DNA from: Pezicula radicicola
Lineage: Eukaryota; Ascomycota; Leotiomycetes; Helotiales; Dermateaceae
Assembly: GCA_003008705.1 (NCBI GenBank)
Contig: PDUO01000156.1
Location: forward strand, 1 to 14,906
Reading direction: 5' to 3'
Length of the DNA: 14,906 bases
Part shown: one piece after another, positions 9,601 through 14,906 of the stretch
Position numbering within the stretch: position 1 is the stretch's first letter
Layout: each line of letters starts with the position of its first letter
The notes under the pieces: generated by a model
Databases searched by the model: none
Seen by the model: only the letters and a program-made list of their open reading frames with translations
What the model was told of the DNA's origin: nothing
Made by a program: the position numbers and the translations under genes

Positions 9601-10479
9601 CTAAATCGTTTATAACTTTATTATATAATTTTAAAATAGAGATATTATATATAATTATAAATATAACTATAGTAGTTTCTTTACTCTTTATTTCTTCTTT
9701 ATTATTAAACTATATAAGTAAAACTATTATTAACTTTAATTATTTTATATTATTTAATTTAGATACTTCTAATTTAGATATAGTTTTATAAGGTCTCTTA
9801 TTTCTAGGTTAGAGTCTATTCTTCTAAGTACTAATAGAAAAGTCTAGAGTATTCTCTATTTTCTAATTATTAGAGTAAGTCTTTAGTATCTTCTAATCTC
9901 TAGAGTCCTTTACTTTCCTTCTAATATATCTCTTTTCTAGATAATCTTCCTCTAAGTATTATCTTTTAAAGTCTATCTTTAATATCTTATTCTTAGAATA
10001 GACTAGCTCTTTATTTACTAGATACTTAGATCTAATTACTACTATTAGAATACTTCTAGCTAGAGTCTTCTTTTACTTAGGTATTATTAGTAAAGTAGAT
10101 AGTTCTCTTAGTTTATCTTCTACTATTACTCTCTTTATATTTAATTAAGCTCCTCTAGCTTCTAAAGCTTCCTAACCTTATTTCTTAAAAACTAATAATT
10201 AAAATAATATCTTATATTCTAAGTTTAGTATTTCTATAGTAATTTAATTAGTTAGATTACTTTAGTTATTTAATAATTTATAATTATCTAATAATATAAT
10301 ATTATCTAATATTATTTCTAGTAAATTACTAATAAGTTTATTTTTAATTAAGTTAATAATTAAAGAATTTAAGTAACTTCTATCTTTCCTTTAATCTTTT
10401 AATCTTTTATATTAGTTCTAGATAGATAGTTTATTAAAGTTACTATTAGACTTATTAAAAGATCTATTAGAGAGTTTAA

Positions 10480-11500
10480 TCTAAAGCTAGTAGTTATTAA
10501 TAGTACTTTTTAAAATATCTTTAAAAAATCTAATATTATTTAATAAGATTATAGTATATATATCTAGAGTATAGATTATATAGTATATAATTATTTAATT
10601 ATTATATCTTATAAAAATACCTTCTCTCCTAGTTAGTATAAACTTATCTTACCTTCCTAGAAGTAATACTTATATAATATAAGTAATAACTTTATAACTC
10701 TATATTTTAATATAGTTATAGATCTTTAGAACCTTTCTAGTATATACCTCTTTAGATAATATCTAGTATTTAACCTTAAATAGTTTTCTTATTATTTTAT
10801 TAACTATATCTTCTACTACTATTAGACCTTTCCTTATTTAAGCTCTTATATAGATTTATACCTTTATTACTTTATACTAGAATTCTACTAGTAGTTTAGT
10901 ATTATTAAGTATAACTCTAATATTATTCTTAGTATATTAGATTAATCTTTTAGTAGATCTATTCTAAGCTAATATATATAGTTCTATAGTCTATACTATA
11001 ACTCTATTTAATTCTTTCTATTATTTAAGTATCTTAAGAATTTCTAGTATATTATTAGTTCTAATAACTAATAGTTTCTTATTAGTCTTATATTCCCTTA
11101 GTTTCTTCTATTTATATAAGAAAGAGAGAATCTTAGTCTAGTTTTTAAAAAGGAGTATCTAAGTCTTTCTTAATTAACTATTAATAATTTTACTAAAGTA
11201 TTAATAACCTTTATATAAAGCTAGAAATAGTTCTATAATATTAAATAAGATTAATACTAATACCTTTTATATATATTTAGTAAGCTTTCTTAACTAGTTC
11301 TTTCTAATCTTTTATTATATATATATCTTATAGAGTAGTATCTTATCTAGAATAATAATCTTCTTAATATAATAGATAGTATAAAGTAATATAAGTACTT
11401 AAGGGTTAGTATAATAGAATCTTTAATAGTAGTATATATAATATACTAGCTCTCTCTATTATCTTTTCTCTTTTAGAGTAAAGTTATTAAGACTCTATTC
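10480..11500 (-). pseudogene. integrase domain remnant of copia pol
   Basis: Integrase inserts the element DNA into the host genome. The minus strand shows IRTNNILEILKILK (about 11030-11065) followed by VIV-stop-TIELYILA-stop-NRSTKRLI (about 10931-11000). These match the Copia integrase core R-x-D-N-x-x-E and the motif Y-x-P-x-QNG-x-x-ER, with TAG at the Gln before NG. The catalytic Asp appears as Asn and the Glu of ER as Lys. Beyond it, NNTKLLVEF-stop-YKVI matches the conserved A-x-LP-x-x-FW-x-EA, and GIFIRYNN (near 10600-10632) matches the G-x-F-x-GY segment that follows the core. The limits are approximate. Confidence 0.88.
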
Positions 11501-12799
11501 TTTTAGTTATACTTAGTCTTATTTAATCTAGACTTTTCTAATCTATCTAAAGATAGTATTTTAGTCTCTCTTATTAATATTCTATAAGAAGTAACCTCTA
11601 TCTATACCTCTTTTAACTTTAGTATATAGGTACTCTTCCTTATTATCTTCTTTAATAGAGGAAATACCTTTATTATTAAGGTTATTATAGATATTATTAC
11701 TAGTAGTAGTTATAGGTTTAACTTCTATAGTTTTAAATATAGTATACTTATTTAAAAATCTTATCTTTAATCTTATTACTAATTTTAAATTACTTAAAGA
11801 AATTATCTTTTTATAATTATCTAGTAAGGTAATCTTATTAATTACCTAGCCTAAGGTATTATCTAATAAGACTTCTCTTTTTAAGGTACTAGGTAAAGTA
11901 ATTTTATTACTTATTTAAGTAATTCCTTACTTTACTTCTAGTAATTTACTTATATTATTTTTAAAGATTATATTATTTATCTTATTAGAAATCTTTAATA
12001 TAATATATAGATTATTATAAGACTTTACTTCTATTAAATAATTTCTATTTAAATATCTAATAAATACTATTCTTTACTTATTAAAAAGATCTAAATTCTC
12101 TATTCTAAGAAGTTTCTTTACTAATAATAGATTATAACTAAGTCCTAATACTAATAGAGTATCTTTAATAAAGAAATAAAAACTATCTTTTAGTTTAACT
12201 ACTACTATACTAATACTAAAGGAGTAGATAAATCCTCTCTCTACTTAAATATATCTCTAGTAAAGAGTTACTAAAGTACTAAAAAGTAATATATTATTAG
12301 TTATTAATATTATATAATTAGTATTAGAAGTTTATTTCTTAGAGGGGATCTTACTTCTCTTATTATAAGATATTCTATTAAATTTATTAGTAAGTTCTTT
12401 ATTACTTTTATCTATAAGCTTTATCTATTCTTTATTAAAGTAAATACTATATTTAAAAGTATTTTCTCTATTATATAATCTCTAGTTTATAGATTAGAAG
12501 AGTTATTCTAGTAACTTAGCTCTATTAGACCTTAATTAATAGTTATTAAAGTAAGGGGACTAATCTTAAGTTATATATTATAGAGGAGAGTAATTACTAG
12601 TATATAACCTTAGAGTCTAGTATATCTTTCTATCCTTATTACTCTTATTTCCTTCTTATTAAATCTATACTTTCTTTATATATTTAAAACTAATTTCTAT
12701 ATATTAATAAATAATATTATAATACTTATTAGAATTATATTTAAAGTATAAGTTACTTCTAGTATTATTAAAGCTATAGTATACTTATAAATAGAATCC

Positions 12800-13620
12800 T
12801 TTTTACTCTCTATATACTATAAATACTACCTCTTCTTATAAGAATTACTAGAAGTCCTATAAGTCTTCTAGTTAGATAAAAGCTTAGAAGCTTTACTTTA
12901 GTTTACTTAAGGAGGGTTTCTCTAGTTTAGTAACCTCTAGTTATTTCTTATCTAGCTTTTTTAATCTAGATAGTTCATTAAGTAGTAAGTTAATAAATCT
13001 ATCTATAATATTAATATATACCTTTTTAAATCTTAGTTTATAGATAAATATATTCTATATAAAGTTATTATTAAAATAAGTCTCTCTAGAGTATTTATAT
13101 ACCTCTTATTAAAGAGTAAAGATCTTTATCTAGTTATTACTTAGTAATAACTAGACGTTTATAATAAAACTAGTAAAGTTTTTAATTAATTTATTACTAG
13201 CTTAGAAAGAGACTTAGAAGTACTTTTCTCTTAGAACCTTAATCTTTTTAAAAATCCCTTTAATATTCTTAATTCTTTCCTTATTAATATTATTAATCTT
13301 ACTTAAAAGATTAATTAAAAAGTTACTTTCTATCTTAAGGTACTCCTTTTATAAAGATTTAATATACTAGTATTTATATTCTTTATCTTTCTAGTTATTT
13401 AGAATATAGAATATTATTTAATTAAATTCTAATTCTATATCCCTTTCTATCTCTTTTATAATTAAGTACTTATTTAAACTTTATATTAATAAGAAACTTA
13501 TATTTTCTCTAGTTATAATTATTTCTAACTTCTAAAACTAGTTATCCTAATTACTCTTAGTAAGTATATCCTATATCTATTATAGTTTAATTCCTTTATA
13601 TACTAATTTAAATACTATTA
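12800..13620 (-). pseudogene. gag: probable copia gag remnant
   Basis: Position alone (between the 5' leader and pol) predicts the nucleocapsid/capsid gene here. Near 12806-12842 the minus strand reads YKKR-stop-YL-stop-YIES, which could be a mutated CCHC zinc knuckle, but the Cys residues would all have been changed and I cannot confirm the spacing. No start codon exists because all ATG are gone. The only CA dinucleotide I noticed in the RIP-saturated parts of the window is at 12976-12977 in this region. Confidence 0.4.
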
Positions 13621-13871
13621 CTTTAGTTTTCTAAAATAAAATAATAAAAGAAATATAATAAATTTAAATAAAATAATAAAAGAATAAATATATATAATAT
13701 ATAATTAAGTAGTTTAAAGAATTAAATTAAAATTATAAAGGAAAAGTTAATAGAGAGTATAAATTCTTAAATTTAAGTCTTTAAGTATTTAAATATTTAA
13801 GTATATATATATATAAGTATATATATAAGTTAATTAGTTTATTTTATTATACTCTTTTCTAAGTACTAATC
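13621..13871 (-). other. copia 5' leader, low-complexity AT sequence
   Basis: This lies between the primer-binding site and the presumed gag start. It holds a 19-bp perfect direct repeat (aaataaaataataaaagaa) at 13634-13652 and 13666-13684, and an AT-rich run around 13800-13830 of alternating TA with interspersed AAG. I see no coding motif. The leader of a copia element normally carries packaging and dimerisation signals, but none can be recognised after this much mutation. Confidence 0.5.
13634..13684. repeat. 19-bp direct repeat pair in the copia leader
   Basis: Two identical 19-bp copies start at 13634 and 13666, a 32-bp period. They are A-rich, so they could be a chance product of low complexity, but the identity is exact. 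Confidence 0.5.
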
Positions 13872-13884
13872 TAGACTTATAATC
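13872..13884 (-). promoter_or_regulatory. primer-binding site, copia-type initiator tRNA-Met
   Basis: Immediately downstream of the 5' LTR the minus strand reads GATTATAAGTCTA. The copia-type site that pairs with the anticodon stem-loop of initiator tRNA-Met is GGTTATGAGCCCA. Nine of 13 bases agree, and all four differences are G-to-A or C-to-T, the direction of RIP. It touches the LTR with no gap. In Drosophila copia a half-molecule of this tRNA, rather than its 3' end, is the primer; the match here suggests the same mechanism. The tRNA sequence is from memory. Confidence 0.7.
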
Positions 13885-14116
13885 TATTAAATTATAAATC
13901 TTCTAGGTATCTATTATAGAAGTATATAAGTTAGAGTAAAGGGTATTAAATTAGTTAAGTTAGATATAAAAAGAGTAACTATAGAATAATAATATATCTT
14001 ATTTAGATAATTATTCCTTTAAACTAAAATTACCTTTAGTAAGTTATCTAATTATTTAGATAACTTTCTCTAGCTTAGATTAACTATTAGAGTATTAGAA
14101 TAGTACTATTCTAATA
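13885..14116 (-). repeat. 5' LTR of the copia element
   Basis: This is the 232-bp partner of 7747-7978, gap-free and different only by transitions (17 counted by hand). It would have held the promoter and start of the element transcript; I see no TATA box that can be told apart from the AT background. Its outer 24 bp (14093-14116) form a perfect palindrome centred on AGTACT. Confidence 0.92.
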
Positions 14117-14121
14117 ATATA
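14117..14121. repeat. target-site duplication, right copy
   Basis: The five bases atata follow the right LTR directly and match 7742-7746. They also form part of the ferric-reductase-like reading frame, which runs into this point from the right. Confidence 0.65.
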
Positions 14122-14906
14122 CTAACTATAATATTTCTATAAGATTTTCTTATTTCTTATCTAATAGTATCTTATAAAGACCTACTTCTAGTATTATAAG
14201 ATTTAAAAGTTTAAGTAACTCTATTAATAATAGTTACTAGTATTATTCTTAGATAATAATAAAGGATTATAAGTTATTACTTATTAGTTATATTTATAAA
14301 GCTTTATTAAGGACTTATTATTTTTTAAGAAGAGTTAAAGTCTTATAACCTCTTAAGATATTCTAAAGTCTATAATCTATTAGAGTTATAATTAAGCTCT
14401 TATAATAAATTAACCTTTCTTATTTTATTCTTATATATCTATTACTTTAAACCTTTCTCTTAAGAACTCTTTTTAAATTATTATTTAATTTAATAGTTAG
14501 AGTAGTTTCTTCTTAGAAGGAACTATACTTAAGTAAGGATACCTATAATACTAATTCCTTTAGTAGTTAATATAATAGTTTTATATTTCTAAAGGTTAAT
14601 TCTATTACTATAAGGACCTTTAAAAACTATAGAATATTTAATACTTTCCCTTAAGATATTAAACTCCTTTAGTAGTCTAGAGGTTAGTTTATATTATAGA
14701 GAAATTAAGAGACTTAATTTAATATATATATTTTTATATTAATACTAAATAATTATAAATAGATAGACTTATACTTAATAATACTATTTAAAGTCTATAA
14801 AGTATAAATAGATATATTAATCTAGTTCTAGATTTAAATAACCTTTAATATTAATTATAAACTTAATTACTAGCTTATTAAAAAGCTTATATTTAATAAT
14901 TCTTAT
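14117..14906 (-). pseudogene. ferric-reductase-like gene, FAD/NAD-binding part
   Basis: FRE-type ferric reductases are membrane flavocytochromes that pass electrons from NADPH through FAD and haem to reduce external iron. Only the cytoplasmic C-terminal half is here; the membrane domain would lie beyond the window. One minus frame, interrupted only by TAA/TAG, shows the family landmarks in order: YIYL (14805-14816) for the FAD-binding P-G-Q-Y-I-Y-L, YLF (14757-14765) where HPF is expected, GPY (14610-14618) for GPYG, TTKGISIIG (14541-14567) for the NAD-binding A-x-G-I-G-I-x-G, and RKVNLL-stop-EL (14394-14420) for the RKV-x-L-x-W-x-L strand. Substitutions are mostly those RIP makes. The frame ends at the copia insertion, and the C-terminal tail resumes at 7746. 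The family assignment is from motif memory; another NOX/FRE flavoprotein is possible. Confidence 0.72.

Larger units (their letters stand above)
8100..12850 (-). pseudogene. pol: copia pol polyprotein remnant
   Basis: This is the decayed internal coding region of the copia element, which encoded protease, integrase, reverse transcriptase and RNase H. Three domains are recognisable by motif and are listed separately; they fall in the right order and roughly the right spacing for one polyprotein. I could not find the protease Asp-Ser-Gly motif with confidence; it should lie near 12.0-12.6 kb. Stops are only TAA or TAG, at positions where Copia proteins have Gln or Trp, and many Gly, Asp and Glu positions appear as Ser, Asn and Lys through G-to-A change. 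The outer boundaries are approximate because no start or genuine stop codon can be identified. Confidence 0.85.
7747..14116 (-). mobile_element. Ty1/copia LTR retrotransposon, full length, RIP-inactivated
   Basis: The 6370-bp element is bounded by two 232-bp direct repeats and a 5-bp flanking duplication, and is transcribed leftwards. Reading the minus strand from right to left gives: 5' LTR (13885-14116), primer-binding site (13872-13884), leader and gag region, integrase (about 10480-11500), reverse transcriptase (about 8890-9600), RNase H (about 8380-8570), purine tract (7979-7988) and 3' LTR (7747-7978). Integrase before reverse transcriptase places it in Copia (Pseudoviridae) rather than Gypsy. 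Every domain is riddled with TAA/TAG codons and substitutions explained by C-to-T and G-to-A change, and no ATG remains, so it cannot make protein. It lies inside a ferric-reductase-like gene in the same orientation. Confidence 0.93.

Noticed and set aside
13800..13830. TA-rich run as a microsatellite or replication origin
   Set aside because: It is short and imperfect, and such alternating TA runs are expected after CpA-to-TpA conversion.
1..14906. Mitochondrial or AT-rich protist DNA as the origin
   Set aside because: The specific loss of CA/TG, the TAA/TAG breaks at expected Gln/Trp positions and the copia element fit RIP in a filamentous ascomycete. Simple AT bias would leave many ATG codons.

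Overview
The window looks like an AT-rich, repeat-derived block from a filamentous ascomycete genome that has been almost saturated by repeat-induced point mutation (RIP). Outside one central island (about 5560-7375) I find essentially no CpA or TpG dinucleotide on either strand. Consequently there is no ATG, no TGA stop and no His, Gln or Trp codon in those stretches. Reading frames are punctuated only by TAA and TAG, as expected when CAA, CAG and TGG codons are converted by C-to-T change on both strands. No intact protein-coding gene, rRNA, tRNA or CRISPR array is visible.

Layout. (1) 1-5560 is saturated RIP sequence that I could not identify. It holds a short 12-bp tandem repeat and a poly-T tract. 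(2) 5560-7375 is a milder-RIP island where CA, TG and CG reappear. It carries a broken minus-strand gene of unknown function (about 6079-7106) with a TATA-like promoter and an AP-1-like inverted repeat upstream. (3) 7588-7746 and 14117-14906 (minus) are two parts of one decayed ferric-reductase-like (FRE/NOX family FAD- and NAD-binding) gene. The 5' end lies beyond the window. (4) 7747-14116 (minus) is a complete but dead Ty1/copia LTR retrotransposon of 6370 bp, inserted into the 3' part of that gene.

The copia element is well defined. It has two 232-bp LTRs, a matching 5-bp flanking duplication (atata), a purine-rich tract next to the 3' LTR and a primer-binding site next to the 5' LTR. It also carries remnants of integrase, reverse transcriptase and RNase H in the Copia order (integrase before reverse transcriptase). 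The primer site resembles a RIP-altered version of the copia-type site that pairs with the anticodon region of initiator tRNA-Met. The LTRs differ only by transitions, which fits RIP rather than ordinary ageing.

History inferred from the nesting: a ferric-reductase-like sequence was present here, possibly as a duplicated copy. A copia element landed in it. RIP then converted both, together with the unidentified left flank. The central island was hit less, and least of all in the presumed promoter at about 7140-7350. Nothing here looks like a functional system. The interest lies in the preserved record of insertion and mutation.
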